Source of the DNA: Epiperipatus broadwayi
Lineage: Eukaryota > Onychophora > Udeonychophora > Euonychophora > Peripatidae
Assembly: GCA_028023455.1 (NCBI GenBank)
Contig: JAQFVV010000020.1
Location: forward strand, 5,003,092-5,067,091
Direction: 5' to 3'
DNA: 64,000 nucleotides
Below the pieces are notes generated by a model, which ran no database searches, was not told the origin of the DNA, and saw nothing but the letters and a program-made list of their open reading frames with translations. Of this stretch, positions 11,641-24,560 are shown one piece after another. The position numbers and the translations under genes were made by a program. Position 1 is the first letter of the stretch; every line of letters starts with the position of its first letter.

Positions 11641-12221
11641 GTGATCTGCAAGGTTGCAAATAGTTAAATGAAAGATCATTATCAAATAATGGAATGAATC
11701 CTCAATTAGAGAATTCTCAGCTTCCAGTGCCATCAACCACCCACTACTGGCTTGGCTGATGACATTACATCAGCCTGGAAATAATGACCTTAATTTTATT
11801 TTATCAGTCATTATATATATATATAGAAAGTTCATTTACTGACATTCATCTCTGCCTTTAAGAAAATTCAAGTGATATTTATACTAAGAGCAATCAGGCA
11901 ACTGAAGAAAGACAATAGTATCTCTTGATTTTAAACTCAGAAATAAAAGCCAGTGCACTGCTCATGCTGGATGATGAGCATTGAGAGCAGCCCATCTATT
12001 TTTTTTATTACGTGAATAATAATATATTAATAACAGCTGGAATGGCAATGTATGCAGTAGACGAATTTGTCCTGCTCAGTTCAATTAAGGCCTTAAAAAT
12101 GAATTAAATGGTCAGTTTTTAATTAACAGCAAACCCCTTTCTGCAGTTAAGTTTTTAAAATAATAATTATTAAATCTTATTCTTACGTAAATATATTAAA
12201 ATTTATTAAGTGCAAGCAGTT
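11641..12221. other. No gene seen
   Basis: AT-rich spacer with a short (AT)n run near 11812. Nothing else recognised. Confidence 0.5.
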
Positions 12222-12393
12222 GACATAGTAATAATGTGAAAGGCTAAAACCTTAGGCAGATGCGCTTTAAAAATGCTTATGTGACAGCCAATCAGATGTA
12301 ACAATGACTGCACATGGAACTCTTAATTCTAAAACACAAACCAGAACTATCAGAAAAAGATGGGACCCACCTTCTTCTATGCTTAAATTTATA

Positions 12394-12629
12394 ACAAAGC
12401 AAAACTCCCCATACAGTAGTGCCACCCTGTGCCAAACAGAGTAATCAATGGATGCCAGAAGGCTTGTGCATAAAATCCCTATCTAGTGCCTACTCATTCA
12501 ATATCCCCAGACTAGTTTCTGGCTTGTGGCCATCATCAGGGTGGCACTACTGTATGGGGAGTTTTGCTTTGTTTACAACAAATTATGTGCTAGTATAGAG
12601 ATGGTGATCATGTGATGTTGATGGTTTAA
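12394..12629 (-). mobile_element. Hammerhead-bearing inverted-repeat retroelement (family C), nested copy
   Basis: Inserted in the left arm of the foldback element and flanked by the 12-bp duplication cttaaatttata (12382-12393 and 12630-12641). In minus-strand sense it begins with the catcacatgatcaccat leader, then gcaaaactccccatacagta/gtgccacc, a hammerhead, a ~100-nt body, and an inverted copy of the gcaaaactcc...gtgccacc repeat. Long duplications argue for target-primed reverse transcription rather than a DNA transposon, despite the inverted ends. Other copies: 35784, 36855, 59381, 62712, 63285. Confidence 0.82.
12485..12550 (-). ncRNA. Hammerhead ribozyme, type C, complete core
   Basis: Minus strand: CUGAUGA (12539-12533), stem II UGGC/GCCA around loop CACAA (12532-12520), GAAA (12519-12516), minimal self-complementary stem III ACUAGU (12516-12511) and C17 at 12510. 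Distal stem I pairs UAGUGCC (12549-12543) with GGCACUA (12490-12484) perfectly across an internal loop. The 5' strand of stem I is part of the element's terminal inverted repeat. The base just before C3 is C here but A in the decayed sister copies, where it would pair with U1.1. Confidence 0.78.
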
Positions 12630-13040
12630 CTTAAATTTATATATAAATAAGCCAGACTCAAGCATCTGGAACTAAGAGCATGAAGCTTAAAACACATTCA
12701 CATTTAATTCATTAAATATTATATATAAATAAACAATGTGAAATTGCTTCATTGTAAATCGAAAGATTTCATGTTGTTTATTTATATATAATATTTAGTG
12801 AATTAAATGTGAAGGTATTTAAGCTTCACGCTTTTAGTTTATATGCTTGACTCTGGCTTATTTATATATAAATTTAAGCATAGAAGAAGGTGGGTCCCAT
12901 CTTTTTCTGATGGTTCTAACTTGTGTTTTAGAATTAAGAGTTCCATGTACAGTCATTGTTATATCTGATTGCTGTCACATAAGCATTTTTAAAGTGCATC
13001 TATAGAAGGTTTTAGCTTTCACATTATTGTTACATAGTAA

Positions 13041-13604
13041 ATTTAGAAGGCAAAGAAGAGAAAATTTTTGTTTTTAATCGATTCATAATTTAACGACTGT
13101 TTCTGAAGGCAGCCAAATTCAAAAATGAAATACATAAAGTCCAAGCTAGTATGCATATTTTTATTTATTCCTGTTTATTACTAATTTTTTATTTTAGATG
13201 TTTTAAACACTCTCTCATCCGAAATAACGTTTCTTTTTATAATTATCATATAAAAGATGGAATAATAATGAATTAACTTCAATGAACAACCAGCTAATTT
13301 TAATCATTTCCACAAATATTTTAATTTAAGTGAAGCAAATGCCTTCTCCTATGATATTTAAATTATATAATATTAGTGGTGTTATCTATTTAATCTCGAA
13401 ATCAAAATCGAACTTACTTTTTTGTCTTGTTCTACAGATTTTATATTAAGAATTAATTATTTTTGTGATTTGCCATTATATATATATTGCTAATAAGGAC
13501 CTTGAATAATATTTGTAATTTTTATTTTATATATATTGTATTTAAAAATAAGGAAAAAGAAATTAGTTATTTTTATAAATAGGAAAAAAAAACCCAATAT
13601 TTTG
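13041..13604. other. No gene seen
   Basis: AT-rich spacer; nothing recognised. Confidence 0.5.
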
Positions 13605-13720
13605 AAAGGACTTTGCACTGTAACAGTAGAACATCAGCCAATTATATTTATGACTGGGTTCAAATCCAGGCCAATGAAAAATATTTCAGGGTCTAAGATT
13701 TTTTTTTGTGCATGTAGTCA
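13605..13720 (+). mobile_element. Possible tRNA-derived SINE, second type
   Basis: A tRNA-like pair of internal promoter boxes: ctgtaacagtagaacatcag (A-box-like) and, about 45 bases on, gggttcaaatccaggcc (a good B box). No duplication or second copy was seen, so this rests on the B box and spacing alone. Confidence 0.45.
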
Positions 13721-14267
13721 GCCTAATTAACAATCATTACAGGTTTAAGTAATATTTAGCTATTCTTAGTTAGAGAATAAAATAGTAATGAAAAAAAAAA
13801 ACCCAATCTCTTGCCATCCACTAGTTGGAAAGTCTTTCCATAACAACTCTTTCATGAGGGATTGTAGATAAAGCCTTTGACCTTTGGTAAGATATTTAAA
13901 AATTGTCTTACATACTAACATTTTAATAAAATATATTCCAAAAAAAAAACAACTTTAGATTTCTGTAATTGTATAACAAACATTTAAGTCATTTAAAAAG
14001 TGTACATATTGATATGTTTATAATATAAATATTATACAGTATCTGATAGTGATTTATGTCATCTCAGAATCTTGCAAAAGAATAATTTATTATAGTTCAG
14101 ATTGCAAGTATAATAGAATATGTGCAGCTCACTATTTTGGTAATAAACGATTTACAAAGACAATAATTTAGAGTAAATAATTTAAAATGAATGCAATAAA
14201 ATAAGTATTTTTACTGTAAATATTCATAAACAATATACATGCTAGATGTAAGCTGCTAAAAATATTG

Positions 14268-14371
14268 AATGGCAGCTGAGAGGTTGGTGCAACAGCCTTG
14301 CAAACAGTGTCTTGGAGACAGTTGTTGCGGGTTTGCTTCTCGGCCGATACTTTGACATATGAAAAAAAAAG
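14268..14371 (+). mobile_element. tRNA-derived SINE (family 1), diverged
   Basis: atggcagctgagaggttggt (A-box side), gcgggtttgcttctcggccg (B-box side with one change), then atactttgacatatg and an A run. The layout matches family 1, but it is the most diverged copy in the window. Confidence 0.8.
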
Positions 14372-14682
14372 TGCTTTAAAATTTTAATGATTGAAAATTA
14401 ATAAAATTCTAATTAGATCACAGAAATATGTTTATTCAAAATATTCCCATAATAACTCAATGAGATTTGTTATGGCATTTTATACCAATAAAAAAAATCC
14501 AAACAACCACAGACATGCAAATATATATAAATGAAAAATTAAATTATTTATTTGAGGTTTTAATACGTATTAGATCTGCAACACATATTACTCCTGCAGT
14601 GCCTTTTCACATTTGTATCAATCTACTGACAACTTTGTAATCTTTTGATATGACCAAAATAACGTGTACACATGTACATATA

Positions 14683-15075
14683 TAATAGGGATTGATGGAT
14701 GAACCAATCAATTTGTCTGTCAATACTAAAATACAAAAATACTCTGAAATATAACTAAAATATACAGTACTTATCATGTAATATATAACAGAGATTGTCA
14801 CGATGAAACAATTAATTTGTCTGTTGTATTGTATTTTAAGTGAATTAAAATATTTGATTTTAAAAAGTACATTTTTAACAACAGTAAAAAAATATTGATT
14901 TGACATATGAAAATATGTAAAAAAAAAACACCAGTAAACAATTCCCAAATGTTACTTTAAATACAGACAAAACAATTACTATATTACAAAAATAGTCAGA
15001 AATACACATACAGTTCTTATATAACAGGAATTGTCATGATGAAACAAGCAATTTGTCGTTTCTACTTTATTTTAA
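14683..15075. repeat. Three degenerate copies of a ~45-bp unit
   Basis: A unit resembling tatataacagggattgtca, then gatgaaacaagcaatttgtc, occurs near 14683-14725, 14785-14830 and 15018-15060. In each case it is followed by a ttgtattttaa-like stretch and preceded by attac/aaaatac-rich sequence, suggesting a larger degraded repeat unit. Confidence 0.65.
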
Positions 15076-17644
15076 ATAGATCAACTTTTTTGATACAAAA
15101 TGGAGATTTCAACTAAAAAATTTTTCTACCAAAATGGAGTTTTACTCAACACGTGATTGTGCAGCATATTTCCTGAATAGGATTTCCTACAAAAATGGTA
15201 ATAAACAAATGTACTTTTTAACCCCCCCCCCAAAAAAAAAAAAATTACAAAATAAAGAAATATAAATTACAACCCTTTTATTAATTTTTCATTCTGTTGG
15301 AGAAATTTTTTTTATGTCATTCAGTATGCAAATGAATACCTTGTCATTTTTATGAAATTTACACCATATAAATTTGGCTAAGTATGAGTCAAGATGTTGC
15401 CTTGATGTCCCTCACAGCTGCTTATTTTGCCATTTTGCTGAATCCTATAGTCTGTCAGTGTTTTGTGTGTGAAACCCAGTTTCTGTTTTCATGAAATTAT
15501 ATCTGTGTTTCACATGAAAATGATCGTAAACAATTATTATAAAAAGAAAATCAAAATGAAAACTATATATACTTACTCATTTAAAATCAAAAGAACTGGA
15601 CTAATTCAAAAGTAGAAATAAAGTACAAATACTTGAATGAAACAAAAATGCAATTGAAATTAAGCTCTTGTCAGAATGAAATATGGACAATAACTGAAAA
15701 TGTCAAAATATCAACAAAAAAAACCCATTTTGATAAAAAAAAACACGTTTTCATATGAGATTGGATAACATTGCAGGATTTATTTCATTTAAATTTGACA
15801 TGTTAACAAGATTATACATTTATCACAGATGTAAAAGGTATACCATCTCCTCTGCATTGCAGGTCTAATACATAAGTACCTAAAATAATTTTAAGAAGCC
15901 CACTGTATAGTATCAAAAGTCATCAGAATGAAGCCACAATAACTGATATAATCAACAATCAAATAATGAAGTTTTGGCATATTTTCTTGCTTTCATCTAG
16001 GGAACAATAAATGGGTATATAATACCCATTTACTGCCCAATAATTAGATGTCAAACCTAAGTTACTTACAAGTAAACTATTTGAAATAAAAATCAAAAGC
16101 TTGCATGAACATTCTTATTTATTTGGGGGGGGGGGCGATAAATTTAATTCTAATTTAAACCCTGACTCATAGTACAATACCATGAGGTCCTTCTACATAT
16201 ATGTAATAGCTTTTAAATAAATAATCAACTATACAACAAAAACTTCTACTAAAAACCGCCATAGTAAAGCAATAAAAAAGAATGCTTTATTCACTAGGCT
16301 AGGGAGTGAAGTTTTGGGTCATTAATTTAACAATAGTAAATAGTTTATCCACACATCTCGAAAAAAATATTAATCCTGATTGGCATCTAAAATTTTTTAG
16401 GTTTTATGCTGCTCCAATTCTTACTGAGGTCATAGGTATGATAGGCAGATATGCTAAACCTAATATATAGGAATCCAATATACTATACAGAAATGCACGC
16501 AAACACACACACACATAAGCAAGTGATTCCATCTAAAATAAGTAGATTTATACTGTAATAAAATGGGGAAAAAACAATTTGGAATATCAGATATAAAAAA
16601 GAACTGATTTAAAAATCCCTTCGGCAAATATATGTTAAATACCAACACACCCGCCTCAGCTTTATATATACGTATATATGTGCTATTTGATGATAGAAAT
16701 GTGAACAACGACGGCTTCTATGCTAATGTTAATCATGATAGATTTATAGTTTAGATAAAAGAAAATATACAGTATTGTATATAAATCTTTTATTGTTCAC
16801 CGTTATGTAGATAATACTGACTACTATTGTTAGAGATTGCTATTGTATCTAAATTAATTAACAAAAATACGATCAAACTAATTACAAAATAAAAGCAATT
16901 TCTGACTACAATAACTTTTTATAACGTTTATTGATTATTTTAATAGATAATTAAAAAACAGACTGCTATTTAAATCTGGTATTGATCTTTCTAATATTCA
17001 GGTTTGAAAGAGATTCAAATTGGGAATTAACAATATTTTCCTTTTTGTCACAATCTTTTAGTATACGGTAAAATTAGAAAAGGCAAACGACTTCTACTGA
17101 AGCAGATTAACAAATAATAATGGTGTTCATTGCTTTGTAAATTTTACGATTACAAGTTTACAATGCAGGTAGATAAATTACCGTTAATTCAAATATTTAA
17201 TTATTCAAAAACTGTTACTATTCAAATAAAATTTCGAAGATAATCTTTAACCTTACAGTTAATGGATATATTTTAAAGTTTTATATTTTTATTAATAAAT
17301 AAATTAATTTAATATATAGAAAGATTTACATATAAACAAAATTACAGATTGCAAAAGTGGTATTTTTATTTATACTTTTGATTAATAATGTTTGGGTTTA
17401 CAATAACAGGATAAAATATCTATTTTTTAAAAAACCAGAAAATTTCACATATCCCAATAGCCTGAAACCAACCAAATAATTTCTTTTATTTTTAGGCATT
17501 GGAATTTGATTTAAAATAATAATGCAAATATTCAAGCAAAATAAACATCAAACAATACTATTTTTCAATGCTGCATTTTCTCTGTCATTATTCATATGAT
17601 ATTTCTCACTAATCCCTAGTGCTTCTACGTGTAATAACTTATTC

Positions 17645-17647
<3 letters not shown>
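15076..17647. other. No gene seen
   Basis: About 2.5 kb without coding potential I trust. It holds mononucleotide runs (C then A at 15222-15243, G at 16124-16133), a short (CA)n near 16500 and otherwise AT-rich words. Confidence 0.5.

Positions 17648-17710
<63 letters not shown>
17648..17710. repeat. (ATT)n microsatellite, about 21 units
   Basis: An uninterrupted tat/att trinucleotide tract of roughly 63 bp. Confidence 0.97.
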
Positions 17711-17984
17711 CATTGATATTTACTAAATTAAATAAAACAGACCTTAAATAATACATTCCAAAGCAAAGCACTCTACGATAGACTTTTATAAAGGAATAGA
17801 AACAATCGTCTCAATTACTGAATAGTAAGGGATTGAGCAGTTTTTCCTGGTTTATTTCCATTAAAAATTTATAGAAATCTATCTGTTTAATTATCAATGT
17901 TAAATTGTTAGCTGGGTTAATTATGGATCATCTTCCAGAAAAAAATGCTGATATTAAATTAAAAAACTATTTTTTTTAAAAAAA

Positions 17985-20300
17985 AAAACAAGTTGGTTAA
18001 AATAGATAATTATGGAGAGTTGATGAAATTAAATAGTAAATTATTGGAAAATATTAATAAAAGTGGAAGAGATGGGAGTAAAAAATTTTGAAAATATATT
18101 AAAAGAAGTAATGTAGGGGAGAGAGAAATAATATTGCTGAATGATAAGGAAAAAGAGTGTAGCTCCAGATAAGAATTAGAGACAATCTTAAATAAGTATG
18201 TAATGGATATAAAAAAGATGTTAGATGTGAATCAGAGTGATAACAACATAAAAGCACATTGTAATGGAAATATTAGTTTTACAGAAAATGAATTAAATGA
18301 GGCAGGGAAGAAGTTGAAAAGTGGAGAGGACAGCAAAGATGATGATGAATTTGTGAAATAGGACAAAATCAAATCTATTATCAGATAGAATTTCCAGATA
18401 GCTAAAATAATACAAGAGTAAGGCTATTATTCAAAGAAAAGGGTAAGGACCATAGAAAGATAAACAATTATACTCTGATAGCAGTAACATCGCTGTTACA
18501 TAAAGTTTTGCATATGTGATGGTTGAAAGGATGGAAAAATGGATGGGAAAAAATAATATAGTGAAACAAATGCAAGTTTTTTTTTTGATTGGCTAGACAT
18601 ATAGAAGATAGTTTATTTGTAGTCACAAAACTTACAGATATGAGTAGGAATACAGGTAGACAGTTATATATGGTCTTTATAGATATAGAGAAGGCATATG
18701 ATAGAGCAAATGATTATGGGTAAGTTTAGTAAATTTAGGAATGAATGGAGCTTTAGTGGATCTTATTAAGAGATTGTATGAAAATAATTACTATAGTATC
18801 AATAAGGAGACATAAAATCAGAGTTAAAAATGGGGTGGGACTAAGGTAAGGATGCCCTATGTCACCTATTTTGTTTGCTATATTTGAGAGAAATGGAGCA
18901 GTAGAGATACCATTAATAGATGGCAAGAGGGTTTATACATTATCAGATTTTTTATTTATTGATGATATCTTTTTGTGCACAGAAAGTAGGGAAGATATGG
19001 AAGCTATGCTGAAGATGTGCATAAAAATAGGTAAAGAGATGAGGTTAATGAAGAAAAATCAAAAGTAATGATGATAAATGTTGGAGAAAAATAAGATAAA
19101 GAAATTTTATTGGGGGATATAAAGTTAAATGTGGTGAATAGGTATAAATATTTGGGAATCATTTTAAATAATCAGAGAAAATGCTTGGATGAATGAGAGA
19201 AAAACTTGATAAATGAAGCAAAGAAAAGAAAGGGACTGATAAAGAAATTAATAGTGTTTTCATATAATAAATATGATGTAGCAAGAATTATATGGAAGGG
19301 AGTGACAGTAGTAGGGTTAACTTATGATAACAATGCATTATGTGTTAGTAAAGAAGAATTAAATTACATAGAAAAAGCACAAAGAAAAGTATGAAGACAT
19401 GCATTAAGAAAAAGCACAAAGAAAAGTATGAAGACATGCATTAAGATGTAGATATTTGAATGACAAAGGAGGCAATTCAAAGAGAAATGGGATGATCAAG
19501 TTTTATATGAGAAATGTAAAAAGCAAAATGAAATGTTTGGCAGATTGCAATTTATAGATAGTAAGAGAATAACCAAAATTGTATTTAATTGGAAACTGAG
19601 TAAACAAGATGGATGAGAAAAGTAGTATAGTATGCAGAAGATTTGGATAAAGACTTTATGTACAAAAGGTGGGATAATTATATTAGGAGGATTTTTGAGT
19701 GTTATAATGGCAATAAATGGGATAGAAGAATAGATACATTAATAAAAAATAGGGAGTGGGAAAGATGGAGAACTAATATGGAGAATAAAAAGAGTTTAAT
19801 ATATATAGAAAAAAAACAATATTGCATGTGAGTCAATTTATGATAATAGCAAAGAAAGTAGGTTACTGTTTAAGGCTCGAACAGGATCGTTAGCAACAAT
19901 GGAATATACACATAAATAGAGAAATGTGGGTGATTTAGTCTGCAAGTTATGTAAGGAAGGCATGGAAAATATTAGGCATCTGCAAATTGAATGTAAATGC
20001 TTACAAGCAGAGGATACAAACAATGATGTTGTGGGAGAATAAATATAAACAAAGTGATTATACAGAAAGTGGGTTTTTGGTTTTTATGCTAAGTTTGGAA
20101 AAAGATAAGGGGAATCTAGATACAAAGGCCATAGATTGGACAAAGATGATAATGGGATGGATCAGGATAAAGAAGAATATGGAAAAACTTAGGGTGGGAA
20201 TTGGAAAGGGAAGGTGGCTAAAAGGTTTCTCTGGGCATAATGGCTGAAAGATTCCTGACTTCATTAAAGAAGTCATAGCACATCACAACACATATTTTAC
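17985..20300 (+). pseudogene. LINE family 1, 5'-truncated copy
   Basis: A plus-strand relative of the LINE at 38.2-42.6 kb, starting at the linker before RT. RT motifs seen: FIDIEKAYDR (block A, about 18678), CPMSPILFAIFER (18852, the QGCP block), and FLFIDDIFL in place of the catalytic FADD (18945), so the active site is itself mutated. The thumb and C-terminal domain follow (KKLIVFSYNKYDVARIIWKG, about 19240; DKDFMYKRWDNYIRRIFECY, about 19643), then the zinc-knuckle region near 19940-20010. In-frame stops, frameshifts and a 37-bp tandem duplication at 19372-19445 disable it. The end near 20300 matches the 3' end of the 38-kb copy (gattcctgacttc). Confidence 0.9.
19372..19445. repeat. 37-bp exact tandem duplication in the LINE copy
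   Basis: aaaaagcacaaagaaaagta followed by tgaagacatgcattaag occurs twice head to tail (19372-19408 and 19409-19445). It is absent from the homologous part of the 38-kb LINE, so it arose after insertion. Confidence 0.88.
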
Positions 20301-22139
20301 CACATATTGGCTAAGAAATTAAGGCAGGTTTGGATGCTGAGGTGCAATGGAGACTTTAATGCATAAGATAATTTATCATAGTGATATAACCACTGCAATT
20401 AAAGATAATTGTATATATATATATATGGATTTTACCCACAGAACTCTTTGTTAATGTGCCATATATGTCAAAGAACTATCAAGGTTAACCATAAATTCTC
20501 ATTTATTATTGATATTTCCCAAATGGCCACATTTAGGATTACTGATGATGATCAAGCAAGTCTCTATTCCTTTTATCATGGTCATTTTCTGACCATCACA
20601 TTTTTGATGTCTAACTCCAATATTGCTCCACACTAGTACTTTAACTTAGAGGGTCATGGCTGTTGTATACCGACTAGTTATATATTTATTAATAAAGTAT
20701 ATGTGTTTGTGTGTACAATCTGGCTAATGCTGGAAATGTTGACTACTGTAAAAATAATTATATGCAAAAAAGAGAATTAGACTAACTGCATGTGACAATA
20801 GTCTACTTTACATTTAATAAAATCTAACAATATGCAAATTAGCAAAGTATATAAATTGCCTGCAAAATTTCTAAAGGAGGAAAATGTAGAATGGAGTGAA
20901 ATCTGAAGAAGAAAAAATCAAGTGAAAAGCAGACTAGTGTAACTCAAAAAAACTAGAATAAAATGTGATAGTGCAGTTGCAGAGAAGTTATAGCAGTGGA
21001 AAAGAGCTCCAGTTAAATCTAATTAAACTGACTCAAGGAATGAGTGAGTGGCGAGATGCTTACTTAAAAAATTTCTAGTGAACAGCCAGCCACTTGTAAT
21101 TATGAAAGTTAAAGAAAATCCATAGTTATTAAAGACTTTAAAAAATCTTGGAATTAGAGATGAGTTCTAACAAGCTAGCTATTTATTTTATTTGTCTGTC
21201 TATAGACATAGTTCATAATTATATTGCTATTAATTCTCAACTAGCCAGTCACCAGTTGAACTACTAATTTATTAGTATTACTAATATATATATATTCCAA
21301 AGTGAATTAATTTGTTAAATTATTTAATGCAACTTGTGTGTATGTTTCAATTTAAATTAATATTAAATGTATGGTTGTTATAGTCTGGCTTTGTACATAT
21401 TAAATGGTGCAGTCTTGAAGAACCTGTGTAAAGATTTGTCCATACATATCAAGTGATTAATATATGAAGAGAAATGCAGAACAGCATGATAACATCATTT
21501 GATGTGAAGAACCTGATATAGTGGCAGATATACATAAACCAAGTAGAAAAATATATATTAATACATGGAATTACTGATGACAAGTTTATGTTCACCATCC
21601 TCTTATGGATGACAGGAAAAGATGTCCTACAATCAAAAAAACATTTATGATCTAAAATCCTGTACTAAGAATTATTGATAATATTAAATGCCCATAGGCT
21701 TCAAGCCAATAACATCAAAATTTTACAGTGCATCTTCATTTCCATGGGTTGCAATCACAAAATGAAAGCATATGAGAACATGAATTAATACTATGGACTT
21801 TGGCAAAGGAATGCAATTTCAAAGATTATATTGAAAACAGTATTGTATTAGTTGCTATGAGGCATCCAAGATATGAAGCTTAGACAGATGCTCCTAAGCA
21901 AAATGATGCTAACTTATAACATTGTCATTATGTGTGGGATAACCCATGAAACTATGTTAGACTACATGCAAGTCTTCAATAATGTGAGTTATATACCTCA
22001 AATATATAGATAAATGCAACAAGGTCATGAGTGGCACAAACAAACTTGAAGCAGATCATTCCTACGTGACAGACCATATTTAAAGTCAGATGTAATTTTA
22101 AACCATGTAAATGTTTTAGCTGCAGCCTGATAGCTCATT
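20301..22139. other. No gene identified
   Basis: Holds an AT-rich spacer and, at about 21380-22130, a stretch of lower AT content with broken frames that looks like decayed coding sequence. I cannot assign it to a family. Confidence 0.45.
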
Positions 22140-23790
22140 TATCAAAGCTTAGTATAAAAAAGTAACAAATGATAAAAGAAGATTTACCAGAAAGGAGTAA
22201 ATCGAGGGGAAGAGCATCAAAAAAGGCCATAAATGTGAGGTTTAGAAAAGATGGAACTTTTACTAAAAACAAAAATACCATGAAATGTGTAGAAGAGTTC
22301 TATAAAGAATTATATAGCAATAAATAACAAAGAAAAGTACTTCCTACAATTACTTAATCTTTTGAAGTAACCAGGAGTTTAAATTAAGAAGTGAGATATG
22401 TAAATTTATGAAAAAGGAACAAATTCCAGGAAATAATGGAATTATAATCTATTTTTAAATGAAGCAGATGAAGAAATAGAATTTTTTGGCAAAATTATAT
22501 ATTGAAGGTCTAAATGATAAAGATATACCAGATTATTGACAAAATATCACTTTAATATTAATATTTAAAAAAGGTGAACTAAGAAGATATTAAAATTACA
22601 GACCCATCAGTCTTTTATCAATTCTATACAAAAATTTTACCAATATAATAACAACTTACCTACATCAAATTTTGAATTTTAAATCAATCAAAAGAACAAG
22701 CTGAATTTAAAAATAGTTTTAATACAATGAATCATGTTCAGGCATTGAGAAAAGATATAGAAAAGATCAATGAATACAAGTTAAGCTTTAGAATTTTAAA
22801 TAAAAGGCATTTGATTCTATAATTAGTTCTTTCATGATTAAAGCATTGGATCATCAAAATATAGACTCTGGATAGTGTCATATTCTAAAGAATATTTATC
22901 AAAATGCAACAACAAAGATTAGATTATAAAGTGATACTAGGAAGATTAACATTAAGAAAAGCAAATGACAGAGTGACATATCTCCAAAACTTTTTTCAAC
23001 AGTTTTGTAAGAAATATTTTGTGGACTAAAATAGGAAATTAAAGGAATAAAAATAAATGGTGATTATTTATTGATTTTGTAGATGATGTAATTGTTTTTG
23101 CAAATAATGCTTTAAAACTTCTGGAAATATTGTAAAAGCAATCAAATGAAAGACTAAAGTAATGTTCATTGGATTTTCTCAAGAAAAAAATAAAGATCGA
23201 TATTGATGAATTAGAAGAAGTTATTAACTACAAATATCTTGGTCAGATTATATAGATGAAAACATAATGGATGAAATTAATGATAAAATTAAATCGTGGA
23301 TAGAGTACTTTTGATAGAAATAACTTGTCTTAAAATGGAATTATATCTGTAAAATATGAAAAGAAAGGTATTTGATAAATGTATTTTATCAGTTCCTATT
23401 CATGGATCTGAGACTTGGACCCTTAACAAAGAGAAATAGAGACTTCAGATCACTCAATGACATATGGAGAGATGGTGTTAGGGGTAAATAAGAAGATATT
23501 GAAAACAAAGCACATAGGTGAGGAACCAAACTGGTGCAACTGACATCACTGAAAGAGCTGACTGAATGCACTGCTAGAAGAGATGATAAGAGATAGACAT
23601 TTGAAATCTTAAAATGAATTCCAAGAGTTTGTAAAAAAAAAAAAAAAACCTAGAAAGAGGCCACCCATGAGACAGATGAAATAAGAAAAGGTGATAGGTG
23701 ATATAGAGAAGAGAGGCTAGGAATTGATGAAACTGAATTAAACTTGAAGAGATATTCATCCTGCAATGAATTGATAATGATTAAAATGAT
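22140..23790 (+). pseudogene. RTE-type LINE copy, 5'-truncated
   Basis: Plus strand. RT fragments are readable through many stops: NYRPISLLSILYK (about 22595), AEFKNSFNTMNHVQALRKDI (about 22705), a decayed catalytic block near 23080, DEINDKIKSWIEYF (about 23265), then SVPIHGSETWTLNKEK (about 23390, the family's Y-GSE-W block). The C-terminus PRKRPPMRQMK with the KLN..RDIHPAMN ending lies at about 23650-23770. The 3' end has a (GATGAT)n-like tail. Same family as the 9-kb copy. Confidence 0.85.
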
Positions 23791-24560
23791 GAGGATGATG
23801 ATTTTATCCAAATTGTAATTTTAAATGCCTTAATAAAATAAATAAGAATTAGAACATTAGTAAAACTAATAAATGAAATAAATAATCATAAAAAAGAAGA
23901 AAGAAGATAAGTAATTGCTTTCTGTAAATGGAAAGTAATTAAAAAAGGTTTTATAAAAATTATATAAGATATTGAAAATGTAAAAACTCAATAGTATACT
24001 GAAGTTTGCATTTCTATTCGTTATTCTGAGATATTTAAATCAAACGTTTCTGTTCTAACAGTAAATATGATGAAATATTCTCTCAGAAAATGTTCATACC
24101 ATTTGAAACCTTTCTCACATTCATTGTTGATTTCTAATGTGGCAGAAATAATTTCTAGATTAATTTTCGGCAGAATAAGAATATTTAGAAATGTTCAAGT
24201 TGGATGATCACAAAGAATTTTACTTTAAGATTAAAAAAAAAAAAGGAAACATTCATTTGCATATTTGTAAAATAAATAAATATAACAAGTTATTTTAAAC
24301 AATATCTATATACATGTATATAAGTTAAAAAGGGTAAAAGAGCCATTAATTAGCTCACTATAGGACAAAACTCCTCACAGAGGAATAATAAAGGAAAAAA
24401 TAATCCTCAGAAGATTTATCAATTTTCAGATATTGAGGGTTTAATCAGATTTACATCTTTGCTTTATGGATACGTAGCTAAAAGAATACTTAATTAGACA
24501 TCCATTTACTTATCCAATCTGAAAGAAAAATTCTAAGCCTGATTAATTTTTTTTTCTTTC
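23791..24560. other. No gene seen
   Basis: AT-rich spacer; nothing recognised. Confidence 0.5.

Larger units (their letters stand above)
12222..13040. mobile_element. Foldback element with ~170-bp inverted arms
   Basis: The left arm (about 12222-12393) and right arm (about 12868-13040) are inverted copies. On the left, aatgtgaaaggctaaaacc, gctttaaaaatgcttatgtg, gacagccaatcagatgtaac and gatgggacccaccttcttct appear in order; the right arm carries their complements in reverse order. Between them is a second, inner inverted repeat (about 12640-12860) with ttatatataatattta at its centre. A separate retroelement is nested at 12394-12629. No transposase is encoded, so the element is non-autonomous. 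Its superfamily cannot be set from the ends I can define. Confidence 0.82.

Noticed and set aside
12394-12629. Classic DNA MITE
   Set aside because: 12-15 bp target duplications and 5' truncation in sister copies do not fit cut-and-paste transposition.
14607-14948. 113-codon minus-strand ORF rich in Tyr/Ile
   Set aside because: Lies within degenerate repeats; composition is what random AT-rich DNA gives and no motif is present.
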